Shown here piece after piece: positions 1-8,817 of a stretch of 45,069 nt of DNA. Made by a program: the position numbers and the translations under genes. This DNA is from Corallococcus sicarius (GTDB lineage: Bacteria; Myxococcota; Myxococcia; Myxococcales; Myxococcaceae). The stretch covers positions 1 through 45,069 of the forward strand of contig NZ_RAWG01000042.1 in NCBI RefSeq assembly GCF_003611735.1. Reading direction: 5' to 3'. A model generated the notes under the pieces. That model saw nothing but the letters and a program-made list of their open reading frames with translations, was not told the origin of the DNA and ran no database searches. Within the stretch, counting starts at the first letter, position 1, and every line of letters starts with the position of its first letter.

Positions 1-429
1 CTGCTCATCGTCGCGGGCGTGGGGGGCGGGGCGCTGCTCGGGCTCGCGCCGAGCCGGCGGACCTGGCCGCTGGGATGGGTGGCGGCGGGCGCGGGGGCCA
101 TGGTGGTGGCGCAGCTGCTCGGGCGCTCCGGGGTCCAGGTGCGGCCGTTCCTCACGGGCACGCTGGGGTGCATGGGCACGGAGGTGGCGCTGTCGGTGGT
201 GCCGCTGGCCCTGGCGATGGTGCTCTTGTGCCGCTCCGCCTACCAGCCCGTGCGGGCGCTGGCGGCGGGATTGTCCGCGGCGGGCGTGAGCCTGCTGGTG
301 CTGCACGTGCACTGCCCCGACGGCACCGCGGACCACCTGATGCTGGGCCACCTGCTGCCGTGGGGGGTGCTGGCCGGCGTGGCGGTGTTCATCCGCTCAC
401 GCCTGCCGTCCCGCAGCTTCGCGCCCTGA
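1..429 (+). CDS. DUF1109/NrsF-like integral membrane protein, 3' part
   Basis: The reading frame is open from the first base, so the gene starts outside the window and only about 142 C-terminal residues are present. They form four hydrophobic stretches separated by short basic loops. A Cys sits in a GCMG context before the third hydrophobic stretch, and an HVHCPDG motif precedes a His-rich turn and the last helix. This pattern resembles the C-terminal half of DUF1109/NrsF proteins, membrane anti-sigma factors that hold ECF sigma factors at the inner membrane. If so, a sigma-factor gene should lie just upstream, outside the window. The gene converges on the peroxiredoxin gene with an 18-nt gap. 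The family assignment rests on pattern recognition only. Confidence 0.55.
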   Translation: MLIVAGVGGGALLGLAPSRRTWPLGWVAAGAGAMVVAQLLGRSGVQVRPFLTGTLGCMGTEVALSVVPLALAMVLLCRSAYQPVRALAAGLSAAGVSLLVLHVHCPDGTADHLMLGHLLPWGVLAGVAVFIRSRLPSRSFAP

Positions 430-436
430 AGGCCCT

Positions 437-458
437 GGAGCCGGCTCCTACTGGAGCC
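437..458. terminator. Candidate bidirectional terminator between convergent genes
   Basis: GGCTCC-TACT-GGAGCC forms a 6-bp stem with a 4-nt loop, and an overlapping 12-bp palindrome GGAGCCGGCTCC starts at 437. It lies at the tail-to-tail junction of the membrane protein and peroxiredoxin genes and overlaps the end of the latter. There is no T-tract, so this is a weak call. Confidence 0.3.
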
Positions 459-888
459 GCGACAGCGCTTCCTGGGGGAAGGCTCTCGCGTCCACCTTGG
501 CGTGCCACTCCTTCACCTTGCCGTCCGGCCCGATGACGACGCCCACCCGGCGCGCGTTGGCGGCCGTCGCGTCGTCCGCGGCCCCGTAGGCCAGGCCCAC
601 CTTCCGGTCCACGTCGCACAGCAGGGGGAAGTTGAAGTCGAACTTCTTCGCGAAGGCCTGGTTCTCCTCCGGCGTGTCGAAGCTGATGCCCAGGATGACC
701 GTGCCCTTCTGCTCGTACTGGGCCTTGTGGTCGCGGAAGGAGCACCCCTCGGCGGTGCAGCCCGGGGTGTCCGCCTTCGGGTAGAACCAGAGCACCACGT
801 TCTTGCCCCGGTAGTCCGACAGCCGGTGCGTCTTGCCCGTGTGGTCGTTCACCGTGAACTCCGGCGCCACGTCTCCCTGCTTGAGCAT
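448..888 (-). CDS. bcp: Thioredoxin-dependent peroxiredoxin, PrxQ/BCP type
   Basis: This 146-residue cytoplasmic thiol peroxidase reduces hydroperoxides and is expected to be recycled by thioredoxin. The thioredoxin-fold signature TPGCTAEGC holds the peroxidatic Cys44 and a resolving Cys49 five residues later, the diagnostic spacing of the PrxQ subfamily. The N-terminus (KQGDVAPEF) and the length are normal for the family. The start at 888 is chosen because AAGGAGG lies 9 nt upstream; the frame stays open further upstream but has no such site. The gene is divergent from the ClC channel gene and shares a 173-nt control region with it. It is a housekeeping oxidative-stress enzyme, and nothing is missing from it. 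Confidence 0.95.
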   Translation of the reverse strand: MLKQGDVAPEFTVNDHTGKTHRLSDYRGKNVVLWFYPKADTPGCTAEGCSFRDHKAQYEQKGTVILGISFDTPEENQAFAKKFDFNFPLLCDVDRKVGLAYGAADDATAANARRVGVVIGPDGKVKEWHAKVDARAFPQEALSRLQ

Positions 889-1011
889 GTGCGATGCCTC
901 CTTCGAGGTGGGAACGGCGCCGTCGTAGCACGCCGCCGGGCAGCCAGCCGGGCACCGCTCGGACGATGTGTGGAGTGGAGTGCAGGCGGACGGTCCGGGT
1001 GTGACAGCACC

Positions 1012-1026
1012 TTCAAGACGCTTGAA
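1012..1026. promoter_or_regulatory. Palindromic candidate operator overlapping the -35 box of the ClC gene
   Basis: TTCAAG-ACG-CTTGAA is a perfect 6-bp inverted repeat with a 3-nt centre. It overlaps the -35-like TTGAAA (1022-1027), the position expected for a repressor that excludes RNA polymerase. It lies in the shared region between the divergent peroxiredoxin and channel genes. The cognate regulator is not evident. Confidence 0.4.
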
Positions 1027-1050
1027 ACCCACCCCCCTCGTCCGTTTAGT
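1022..1050 (+). promoter_or_regulatory. Candidate sigma-70-type promoter of the ClC channel gene
   Basis: TTGAAA (1022-1027), a 17-nt spacer and TTTAGT (1045-1050) match a housekeeping promoter. The -10 ends 11 nt before the ATG at 1062, so transcription would begin within a few bases of the start codon and leave almost no 5' leader. Confidence 0.5.
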
Positions 1051-1061
1051 AGGGGCTCCAA

Positions 1062-3176
1062 ATGAACAACAGTGACGAACCTCCGCCTGCCCAGTCCGGG
1101 CAGCGACTGGCCACGCTTCGCGCGTGGGCACGGCTGAACCTCTCCCGGCTCATCTACTTCCTGCTGGGTGCGTCCAACCGCATCCGCCTGCCCACGCCGT
1201 CGGTGCTCCCTGTCGCGGGCGCGGTGGTGGGGCTCTACAGCGGCCTCGCCGCTGGCATCTTCTCCAACCTCATTGGCGTGATGAGCGGCATCACGTTCAG
1301 CGCCGCGGAGCTGGCGGCGACGCTCAAGCCGCAGCGGCTGCGCACGTTGATGGAGTCGCTCTCCTCCGCGCGCTGGCACCTGGAGTACGCGCTGGTGGGC
1401 GTGCCGCTGGCCATGGGGGCGCTGCTGCTCGCGCGTATCATCGAGCCCGGTGGGCCTCGCGACGAGGTGAAGCGCCGGCTGCGGCTCCTGGCGCTGCTGA
1501 CGCTGGGCGGGCTGTCGCTCTACTACCCGCTGGTGGGGCTTGCGGCCATCAACTCGGTGTTCGGCCATGCGCACAACCTGCCCGAGGCGCTGCCGCACCT
1601 GCCCTGGTGGCTCATCCTGCTGGCGCCCACGCTGGGTGGGCTCGCGGTGGGCCGCCTGCTGCGCGACCGGCCGGAGACGCACGGCCACGGATTGCCGGAG
1701 GTGGTGCGCGCGGTGAAGAGCGGCGCCAACGTGGTGCCGGCGGACCGGGGGCTGCTGAAGCTCATCGCGTCCGCCATCACCATTGGCAGCGGCGGGTCCG
1801 CGGGGCGCGAGGGCCCCATCGTCTATGGCGGCGCGGCGTTCGCCTCCAGCGTGGGGCGCGTGCTGGGCTTCAGCCGCAGGGAGCTGTCCATCCTGCTGGC
1901 GTGCGGCGCGGGGGCGGGCATCTCCGCGTCCTTCAACGCCCCCATCGCGGGCGCGGTGTTCGCGATGGAGATCATCCTGCGCGAGTTCGAGCTGCGCGTG
2001 TTCTCCCCCATCATCCTCGCCAGCGTGGCGGGGACGCTGGTGAGCCGCGGCGTGCTGGACGAAGCGCCCATGCTCAACCGGGTCAACTACGAGCTGGTCA
2101 GCGGCGCGGAGGTGTTCGCCTACGCGGGGCTGGGCATCGCGTGCGGCCTGCTGGCGTTCGCGTTCGTGAAGCTGCTCCACGGGGTGGAGCACTTCTTCCA
2201 AGGCGGCTCGAAGGGACGGCTCTCCCCGTGGCTGGGGAAGAAGCCGCTGCCGGTGCGCGCCGCGCTGGGCGGCCTGTGCACGGGCGTGCTCGTGTTCCTG
2301 AGCCCCACGGTGTGGGGCAGCGGGCACGACTTCATCAACCTGGCGGCGGCGGGCCAGCTGCCCTTCATCTTCCTGGTGACGGCGTGCCTGCTGAAGCTCG
2401 TCGCCACGTCCATCACCATCGGCTCGGGCGGGTCCGGCGGCACGTTCTTCCCGGCGGCGGTGATTGGCGCCATGGCGGGCGGCGCGTTCGGGACGCTGGT
2501 GCACTACTTCTTCCCGCTGGCCACCGGGCCCAGCGGGGCCTACGCCATCGTGGGCATGGGCGGCGCGGTGGCGGCCCTCACGCGCGGCCCGCTCACCGGC
2601 ATGATGATGCTGTACGAGCTGAGCGGCAGCCACGACATCATCCTGCCGCTGATGGTGACGTGCACCATCGCGTCCGCGCTGTGCCACTACCTCATCGAGC
2701 GCACCTCCACCAAGGTGCAGAGCGACGAGGACCTCCTGGCGGGCACCCATGTCCGCACCCTGATGACGGAGGTGCCAGCGGTGCCCGCGGGCACGCCGCT
2801 GCGCGCGCTGACGGACCAGCTGCTCACGTCCGAGGCGGGCGCGCTGCCGGTGCTGGACCCGCTGGGCAACCTCTATGGCACCGTGCAGGTGGAGCAGCTG
2901 CGCGAGGTGTGGCGTGACGAGTCCATGTACCCGCTGCTCGTCGCCAGCGACCTGGCGCGCAAGCTGCCCGCGCTGCCGCCGGACACGGACCTGGCGCACG
3001 CGCTCCAGGTGATGGACCAGGAGGACGTGGACGCGCTGCCGGTGTCCCCGGTGCTGGGCCTGGCCCCGTGCGGGCTCATCACCCGCGCCGCGGTGCGCCG
3101 CTTCCTCTTCGCGCAGCACGCGCGCGAGCACGCGAAGGGCAACTCCCCCGTCGCCCCGACCGAAGCCACGCACTGA
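1062..3176 (+). CDS. ClC-family chloride channel or Cl-/H+ antiporter with CBS domains
   Basis: This 704-residue inner-membrane protein has a ClC transport core (about residues 40-545) followed by a cytoplasmic tail with two CBS-like segments (about 565-695). Visible signatures are HGHGLPEVV in the place of the GSGIPE anion-selectivity motif, GREGP carrying the gating glutamate (Glu250), and [12 protein letters not shown] near the second anion-binding loop. Having Glu at the gate is compatible with either a channel or a proton-coupled exchanger. CBS domains in this family usually bind adenine nucleotides and gate transport. The ATG at 1062 follows a promoter so closely that translation may be leaderless; only a weak AGGGG is available as a ribosome site. 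It is followed 30 nt later by the helical-repeat gene. Confidence 0.93.
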   Translation: MNNSDEPPPAQSGQRLATLRAWARLNLSRLIYFLLGASNRIRLPTPSVLPVAGAVVGLYSGLAAGIFSNLIGVMSGITFSAAELAATLKPQRLRTLMESLSSARWHLEYALVGVPLAMGALLLARIIEPGGPRDEVKRRLRLLALLTLGGLSLYYPLVGLAAINSVFGHAHNLPEALPHLPWWLILLAPTLGGLAVGRLLRDRPETHGHGLPEVVRAVKSGANVVPADRGLLKLIASAITIGSGGSAGREGPIVYGGAAFASSVGRVLGFSRRELSILLACGAGAGISASFNAPIAGAVFAMEIILREFELRVFSPIILASVAGTLVSRGVLDEAPMLNRVNYELVSGAEVFAYAGLGIACGLLAFAFVKLLHGVEHFFQGGSKGRLSPWLGKKPLPVRAALGGLCTGVLVFLSPTVWGSGHDFINLAAAGQLPFIFLVTACLLKLVATSITIGSGGSGGTFFPAAVIGAMAGGAFGTLVHYFFPLATGPSGAYAIVGMGGAVAALTRGPLTGMMMLYELSGSHDIILPLMVTCTIASALCHYLIERTSTKVQSDEDLLAGTHVRTLMTEVPAVPAGTPLRALTDQLLTSEAGALPVLDPLGNLYGTVQVEQLREVWRDESMYPLLVASDLARKLPALPPDTDLAHALQVMDQEDVDALPVSPVLGLAPCGLITRAAVRRFLFAQHAREHAKGNSPVAPTEATH

Positions 3177-3206
3177 GCTGTCAGGAAACCGGAGGAGCGG
3201 GCATCC

Positions 3207-6200
3207 TTGGGCGCCATGTCCGACTCCCGCCTTTCCGCCCTGCGCGCCGAGCTGTCGTCCACCTTCCATGATGCCCGGGTGCGTCACATGGTCGCCCTGG
3301 GGACCCGCGCCCGGACGGACCCGGAAGCGCAGGGGCTGCTGGACGGGCTGGCGCGGGGGGACGCCTCGGAGAGGCGCCTGGCGCTGGCGGCCCAGTTCAC
3401 CCGGCGCGACGGCGGGGCGGTGCTGCGGGCCCTGTCGGACGAGTCGTTCCGGGTGCGCGCGCTGGCGTTCGAGCTGGTGCCGCTCGCCTGTGATGATGCC
3501 CAGGCCCTGGAGGCCCTGCGCATGGCGCACGGCATGCGCCGTGAGCAGTCATTGCTGCGCGGGCTGGTGAAGCGGCGGCGGCGCGCGGTCATCGACGCGT
3601 ACCTGGACGGGCTGGCGGAGCGGTCGGACGGCGCGACGTTCGCGGACGCGGTGCCCCTGGCGTCGGAGGAGGGACTGCGCCGGCACCTGGCGCGCGCGCT
3701 GGAGCGGCCGAGCCACCGGTTCTGGGTGCGGCTCGCGCGCTACGCCCCGGCGGTGCTGGGCGAGGTGCTCATCGAAGAGGTGCGCGCGGTGACGGGGGAG
3801 GCGGACCCCGTGACGCGCCATTGGGTGGGCCAGCATCTGGAGGGGCTGGCCCGACAGGTCCCCGACACGGCGGAAGCGCTGCTGGAGCTGATGCTCTCGC
3901 GCGGCATCCCCGCGGACGTGGGCGCCCTGCGGTGGCTGGTGCGGCTTCGCCCCGCGCGCACGGTCGCCCTCCTGCGCCAGCACCCCGGCGTCGCCCTTCC
4001 CCACCTGCTGTTCGAGAAGGTCGTGGCCTCGCTGGACGCGGAGGCGCTCACGTGGATCCTCCAGCGCGACCCGACGGTGCTGGGCAGCGCGAAGGACGTG
4101 CTGGAGCAGGTGACGGAGCCCCTGCGGCGGACCGTCACGCAGGCCTGGGCCGCGGCCGTGGACACCTCGCCCGCGTGGGGCACGGAGCTCATCGCCCACG
4201 TCCAGGATCCCGCCGTGCGCGAGCACGTCTTCCAGCGCTGGAGCGCGGCGGTGCGCAACCGCGACGGCGTCATCCCCCTGGCGCACCTGGAGCGGCTGCC
4301 CGTGGACCTGCGCGAGCGCGAGGCGCGGCGGCACCTGCACGAGGTGGTGGCCCTGGGCACCCGGGCCGAGGCGCGCTTCGTGTACGCGCGGCTGCTGCCC
4401 TGGGACGAGGCGCAGGGGGAGCTCCGGGGCGCGCTGGGACATCCCGACGCGGCCATGCGCATCGCGGGCCTGGGCTCGCTGTTGGCCCTGCCCGGCCTGC
4501 GTCCGGAGGAGGCCGCGGGGGTGGCGCCCGCGCTGGCGCTGGTGCTGGCGCGGAAGAACGAACAGGACCCGGTGCGCGGGACGATGCTGCAGGCGCTCGC
4601 GGGGTGGCCCCGGCGGATGTGGCGCGCCGAGCACACCGAGTCGCTGGGCCGCATCCTGCGCGACGCGCTGGACGCCGCGGACCTGTCGCAGATGACGGCG
4701 CAGGCGGCGGAGCGGCTGCTCGTGCGGGCCTTCGGCGTGGACCCCGTCTGGGGCGCGACGTGGCTGGGCACCTTCCTCAAGGAGCGGGGCAGCCTCCAGG
4801 ACGCGAGGCTGGGCCTGCGGCTGAACGACGCGCAGGTGCGCCAGGCCGCGCCCCAGCTGCTGGCCCTGGCGAAGGCCTGGGCGGAGCGCGAGCGCGGGTG
4901 GAACCTGCTCCAGCTCGTGCAGAGCCTGGGCGCGCGGGCGGCCCTGGTGCCTGGCCTCTCCGAGTGGCTGGTCTCCACGCGGGACGTGACGCCGAACGGG
5001 TGGCTGTCGGTGGAGCTGAGCCACTGGCTGTCGAAGGAGGACCGGACGCGCTTCGAGGCGACGCTCGCGGGCGCGCTGCGGCGCTGGCGGGACCGGGGCT
5101 GGGACGACGAGGTGGTGGCGCTGGCGCAGCAGGAGCCGCGCGACGTGCCCCTGCACCGGGAGCTGGTGGCGGAGCTGGAGCGGGTGGCGCTGCGGCTGGG
5201 CAAGCCGTCCGCGAACGCGCTGTGGCTCTTGCGCTCGCGCGCGCGGGCGGACTTCGACCGGATGCTGCCCACGCTGCTGAAGCGGGACGAGAGCGCCATC
5301 GCCATCCCGTTGGTGCGCGACTACCTGCACCGGCGGCGGCAGGACCTGCTGGGGCCGTACCTGGCCGCGCCGGTCATCACCGGGCAGTTCGCCACCGGGG
5401 CGACGCATTGGCTCCTCCCCTTCGACTCGGGCTTCTTCCGGTGGACGGCGGAGCAGAACCGGACGTATTCGCGCGCGCTGTCGAAGCTGTGCGAGGACCC
5501 GGAGCGGGACACGCCCTCGCTGCTGCTCGCGGTGACGCGGCTGGCGGCGCTGGACTGGGCGCCCATGGACGCGCTCCAGGCGATGGCGGACGACAAGCGC
5601 CCCGCGGTGCAGGAGCGGGCCCTGCGCGTGCTGGCCCGGTGTGACCAGGGCCAGGGCGTGCCCACGCTGCTCAAGTGCCTGGAGGACAGCCGCGCGCGCA
5701 TCGCCATCTACGGCCTGCGCCGCGCGTTCAACGGCATGCCCCCCGCGCGGGTGCTGGCGCTGCTGGCGGACGTGCCGCTCTCCAAGGTGACGGTCGCCAA
5801 GGAGGTGGTGCGGCTGATGGGGGAGCTGCGCTCGGATGCGGCCTACGCGCGGCTGCTGGAGCTGGACGCGCTGCCCCTGCACCGCGACGTGCGCATCGCG
5901 CTGCTGCGCGCGCTGTGGGACCACCTGGACCGCGAGCCCACCTGGGCCGTGTTCGAGCGCGCTGTCAGCGGCGAGGACGCCATCATGGCCTCGCGCGTGG
6001 GGGACATCCCGGCGGACCGGCTCACCGAAGCGCTGGACGCGCGGCTGTCCGCGCTGCTCGCGAAGGTGCTGGCGCGGCCGGAGCCCGACGCGCGCATCAG
6101 CCTGCTCCAGCGCGCGGCGTGGCTGCGAGTGATGGACCGGGAGCGGGTCTTCCTCTCCGCGTGCGGTGCGCGGCTGGCGTCGCCCTTCGATGACGAGGTG

Positions 6201-6776
6201 CGCGCGGCGATGGGGGCGCTCGTCCACCGGTCCGACGAAGACGACCTGCCGCTGATGGCGCGGATGCTGGAGGCGGTGGTGGAGGACCGGCGGGCGCTGA
6301 GCGTGGCGCTGGACTCGCTGCTCCAGCGCCGGGAGTGGATGCGCCCCGTGCCCCTGCGCACGGTGCGCCTGCTGGCCGAAGAGGTGCTGGCGAAGGACCC
6401 TCGGCTGGCCACGCCGCGGGTGCGCTGCGCGGCCGTCGCGCTGGAGCCGGGGGAGTTCGCGGGCCACCTGAATGCCATGGGCAAGGCGGGATGGCTTCAC
6501 GCGGACGCGCTGATGGCGGCCCAGGTGGCGGTGGCCCAACTGCCCGTGGAGTCGATGCGGGCCGTGGGCGCGCGGCTGCGCACGAGCTCCGTCCCGGAGG
6601 TGCGGCGCCTGGCCGTCGAGTGCGTGGTGCGCGATGCGCAGGAGGGGCGCGGCTGGACGCCGGAGCGGCTGGAGACGCTCGCCACGCTCCAGCGGGATGA
6701 ATCACCGCTCGTCGCGGGCGCCGCGCAGTTCGTGTTCCCTCCGCGCGAGGTGGTGAAGGCGCCGCAGGCGGAGTGA
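3207..6776 (+). CDS. Large HEAT-like helical-repeat protein of unknown function
   Basis: The 1,189-residue product is almost entirely amphipathic alpha-helical repeats, with recurrent patterns such as VRALAFELVPLA, VQERALRVLARC and VRRLAVECVVRD that read as HEAT/ARM-type units from end to end. There is no signal peptide, membrane segment or catalytic motif, so a cytoplasmic scaffold or protein-binding role is the most that can be inferred. The TTG at 3207 is preferred because GGAGGAG (3191-3197) lies 9 nt upstream; the ATG at 3216 would be 18 nt from the same site. It follows the ClC gene by 30 nt and may be co-transcribed. Its size is unusual for a single-domain repeat protein and no enzyme domain interrupts it. 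Confidence 0.85.
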   Translation: MGAMSDSRLSALRAELSSTFHDARVRHMVALGTRARTDPEAQGLLDGLARGDASERRLALAAQFTRRDGGAVLRALSDESFRVRALAFELVPLACDDAQALEALRMAHGMRREQSLLRGLVKRRRRAVIDAYLDGLAERSDGATFADAVPLASEEGLRRHLARALERPSHRFWVRLARYAPAVLGEVLIEEVRAVTGEADPVTRHWVGQHLEGLARQVPDTAEALLELMLSRGIPADVGALRWLVRLRPARTVALLRQHPGVALPHLLFEKVVASLDAEALTWILQRDPTVLGSAKDVLEQVTEPLRRTVTQAWAAAVDTSPAWGTELIAHVQDPAVREHVFQRWSAAVRNRDGVIPLAHLERLPVDLREREARRHLHEVVALGTRAEARFVYARLLPWDEAQGELRGALGHPDAAMRIAGLGSLLALPGLRPEEAAGVAPALALVLARKNEQDPVRGTMLQALAGWPRRMWRAEHTESLGRILRDALDAADLSQMTAQAAERLLVRAFGVDPVWGATWLGTFLKERGSLQDARLGLRLNDAQVRQAAPQLLALAKAWAERERGWNLLQLVQSLGARAALVPGLSEWLVSTRDVTPNGWLSVELSHWLSKEDRTRFEATLAGALRRWRDRGWDDEVVALAQQEPRDVPLHRELVAELERVALRLGKPSANALWLLRSRARADFDRMLPTLLKRDESAIAIPLVRDYLHRRRQDLLGPYLAAPVITGQFATGATHWLLPFDSGFFRWTAEQNRTYSRALSKLCEDPERDTPSLLLAVTRLAALDWAPMDALQAMADDKRPAVQERALRVLARCDQGQGVPTLLKCLEDSRARIAIYGLRRAFNGMPPARVLALLADVPLSKVTVAKEVVRLMGELRSDAAYARLLELDALPLHRDVRIALLRALWDHLDREPTWAVFERAVSGEDAIMASRVGDIPADRLTEALDARLSALLAKVLARPEPDARISLLQRAAWLRVMDRERVFLSACGARLASPFDDEVRAAMGALVHRSDEDDLPLMARMLEAVVEDRRALSVALDSLLQRREWMRPVPLRTVRLLAEEVLAKDPRLATPRVRCAAVALEPGEFAGHLNAMGKAGWLHADALMAAQVAVAQLPVESMRAVGARLRTSSVPEVRRLAVECVVRDAQEGRGWTPERLETLATLQRDESPLVAGAAQFVFPPREVVKAPQAE

Positions 6777-6807
6777 GTCCTGCACGTCACCGGGAGACGG
6801 ACGGCCT

Positions 6808-7707
6808 TTAGCCGTTGAAGTAGTGACCTGCTTCGAGGTCCGGGATGAGCGCGGCCTGCACGGGACGCCATCCCAGCTGCTTCTGGGTCAGGGTGCTCGA
6901 CGCCGGGTAGTCCTGCGAGAAGAGGTGAGCAAGCCAGCCGAAATGGGCCTCTGCCCCCTCACGGGAGAGGGCGGTCACCGGCAGCTTCAACTGCCGGCCG
7001 ATGGCGCCGGCGATGTCGCGCACCGGCACCCCCTCGTCACCGATCCCGTGCAGCCGTGCACCCGCGGGCGCTGCTTCCAGGGCCAGACGGAACAACCGCA
7101 CCGCGTCGAGTCGGTGCACGGCGGCCCAGCGATTGGCCCCTTCGCCCACGTAGGCCGAGACCCCTTTCGCGCGGGCGACGGCAATCAGCGCCGGGACGAA
7201 GCCATGCGTGTCGCCGTTCCCGTGCACCGACGGAGGGAGCCGCAACACCGAGACGCGCACGCCGCGCGCGGAGAACGACATCGCCATCTCTTCGGAGGCG
7301 AGCCGGACCGCCGAGGGCGAGCCGGGATCCAGCGCATCCTCCTCCGTCCGGATGTGGCCCGGTGCGAGCAGGGCGGTCCCCGAGGTGACGACGAAGGGCC
7401 GATGGGAGCCCGCAAGCGCCTCGCCGAGCGTCTCGATGGCGCGTCGATCCATCTCCGCGGCAGCTCCGAAGTTCGCGAAGTCGTGGTTGAACCCCGCGTG
7501 GATGACGCCGTCTGACGCGGCCGCTCCGCGGCGCAGGCTCTCGCGGTCATCGAGTGCGCCGCGGTGCACCTCCGCCCCCGCGGCCGTCAGCGACGCAGCG
7601 GACGTGTCGGAGCGGGCAAGGCCGACGACGCGATGCCCGGCGTCGATGAGTTCGCGAACGATGGCGGAACCGATGAATCCGGTCGCGCCGGTGACGAATA
7701 CACGCAT
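6808..7707 (-). CDS. SDR-family NAD(P)-dependent epimerase/reductase
   Basis: The 299-residue protein begins MRVFVTGATGFIG, the glycine-rich Rossmann motif of extended SDR/NmrA-like proteins, within the first 13 residues, and LARSD follows at the second strand. The substrate cannot be read from the sequence; SDR_a5-type nucleoside-diphosphate-sugar epimerase-like proteins match best. The start at 7707 is set by the motif and by AAGGAG 9 nt upstream. Upstream in-frame codons, which would add 32 residues, are not credible. It is divergently paired with a LysR regulator, the classical arrangement in which the regulator controls its neighbour. It lies convergent to the helical-repeat gene with a 31-nt gap. 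Confidence 0.88.
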   Translation of the reverse strand: MRVFVTGATGFIGSAIVRELIDAGHRVVGLARSDTSAASLTAAGAEVHRGALDDRESLRRGAAASDGVIHAGFNHDFANFGAAAEMDRRAIETLGEALAGSHRPFVVTSGTALLAPGHIRTEEDALDPGSPSAVRLASEEMAMSFSARGVRVSVLRLPPSVHGNGDTHGFVPALIAVARAKGVSAYVGEGANRWAAVHRLDAVRLFRLALEAAPAGARLHGIGDEGVPVRDIAGAIGRQLKLPVTALSREGAEAHFGWLAHLFSQDYPASSTLTQKQLGWRPVQAALIPDLEAGHYFNG

Positions 7708-7785
7708 GGTGAGCTCCTTCAGTGGAAGGACGCCATCGTTCGCCCGGGACGCGATCCGAGTCCAAAGCCTGTTTTGTATCGGGCC

Positions 7786-7800
7786 ATGCACTTCAGGCAT
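7786..7800. promoter_or_regulatory. Candidate LysR-type binding site (T-N11-A)
   Basis: ATGC-N7-GCAT is a perfect dyad that also satisfies the T-N11-A LysR consensus. It lies 59 nt before the LysR start codon and 78 nt before the epimerase start codon, the usual position for a regulator that represses itself and activates the divergent gene. Confidence 0.5.
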
Positions 7801-7859
7801 CACCCCAGGGCCTGGAGCGTTTCAGGGGCGGGCCCGCGCTGACGGGTTACGCTTCAGCC

Positions 7860-8792
7860 ATGCCCGATTCGCCTCCTGCACCGGACCTCGACTTGCGGCT
7901 GGTGCGGTACTTCACGGTCGTCGCCGAGCACCGACACTTCGGCCGCGCCGCCGAGGCCCTCCACACCACCCAGCCGTCCCTGAGTCGTCAGGTCCGCCGC
8001 CTGGAAGAGCAGTTGGGCGCTCGCCTCCTGGACCGCACGCCGCAGGGCTGCCAGCTCACCGAGGCCGGAGAGAGCTTCCTCGCGGACGCCAGGGCGTTGC
8101 TGCGCGCCGCCAGTCAGGCGGCGGCGCGCACCCGTGCCGCCGCCGAGCCCAGCCGGATCACCATCGGGTTCACGCCGAGCCTCATCATCACTCCGGCAGT
8201 CCGCGAGCTGCGGCGACAGCATCCGGATGCCGAAGTGCAAACCCTGCATCTGGCCTGGAACGAACCCCGCGCGGCCCTGCTCGCGCACCGGGTGGACGCG
8301 GCGGTGACCCGGCTGCCATTCCCCACCGACCAACTGCACGTGACCGTCCTCTATGAGGAACCCCGACTGCTGCTGGTCTCCCGCGACCACCGCCTGGCCG
8401 GCAGGCCATCCGTCACCCTCGACGACATCGCCGATGAGCCGATGCCCCAGGTGGCCGACGCGGGCTGGAATGCCTTCTGGCGTATCGACCCCCGGCCCGA
8501 CGGAAGCCGTGCACCCGACGGTCCCCTCGTGGAGGCCATCGAGGACAAACTCGAACTCATCGCCGCGGGGCAGGCCGTGGCCATCTCCGCCGGCCTCCAC
8601 ACCAGCAGCCTCCGCCCCGACCTCACCGCGATCCCCCTGCGGGGCGTCGGGCCGAGCCACGTCGTGCTCGCGACCCGCGTTGGCGACGACAACCGCCTCG
8701 TGGCGGCCTTCCGCACGTGCGCCCAGACCCAGCTCATCGGTCCCGGCCCTGCGAGGTCCGCGAGTGGCCCTCCCACGCGCTCCGGGGGATGA
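7860..8792 (+). CDS. LysR-family transcriptional regulator
   Basis: This is a 310-residue LTTR. Residues about 9-68 are the winged helix-turn-helix (LRLVRYFTVVAEHRHFGRAA, then TTQPSLSRQVRRLEEQLG and the wing LLDRTP). Residues about 95-300 are the periplasmic-binding-protein-like effector domain, which begins ITIGFTPSL. The start at 7860 gives the usual short leader before the DNA-binding domain; the extra upstream in-frame residues have no LysR character. The effector is unknown. Divergence from the epimerase gene and the T-N11-A dyad between them suggest that this regulator controls it. The C-terminal tail after residue 295 is low-complexity. Confidence 0.93.
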   Translation: MPDSPPAPDLDLRLVRYFTVVAEHRHFGRAAEALHTTQPSLSRQVRRLEEQLGARLLDRTPQGCQLTEAGESFLADARALLRAASQAAARTRAAAEPSRITIGFTPSLIITPAVRELRRQHPDAEVQTLHLAWNEPRAALLAHRVDAAVTRLPFPTDQLHVTVLYEEPRLLLVSRDHRLAGRPSVTLDDIADEPMPQVADAGWNAFWRIDPRPDGSRAPDGPLVEAIEDKLELIAAGQAVAISAGLHTSSLRPDLTAIPLRGVGPSHVVLATRVGDDNRLVAAFRTCAQTQLIGPGPARSASGPPTRSGG

Positions 8793-8817
8793 CCCGCACC
8801 GAGGGGCGCGCAGGGGT

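Noticed and set aside
849-3530. 893-codon open frame on the minus strand
   Set aside because: It is antisense to the ClC gene, Arg/Gln/His-rich with no domains; such shadows are common in GC-rich coding DNA.
3549-6539. 996-codon open frame antisense to the helical-repeat gene
   Set aside because: Biased composition (Gln, Arg, His), no start signal, and the opposite frame has a clear helical-repeat pattern.
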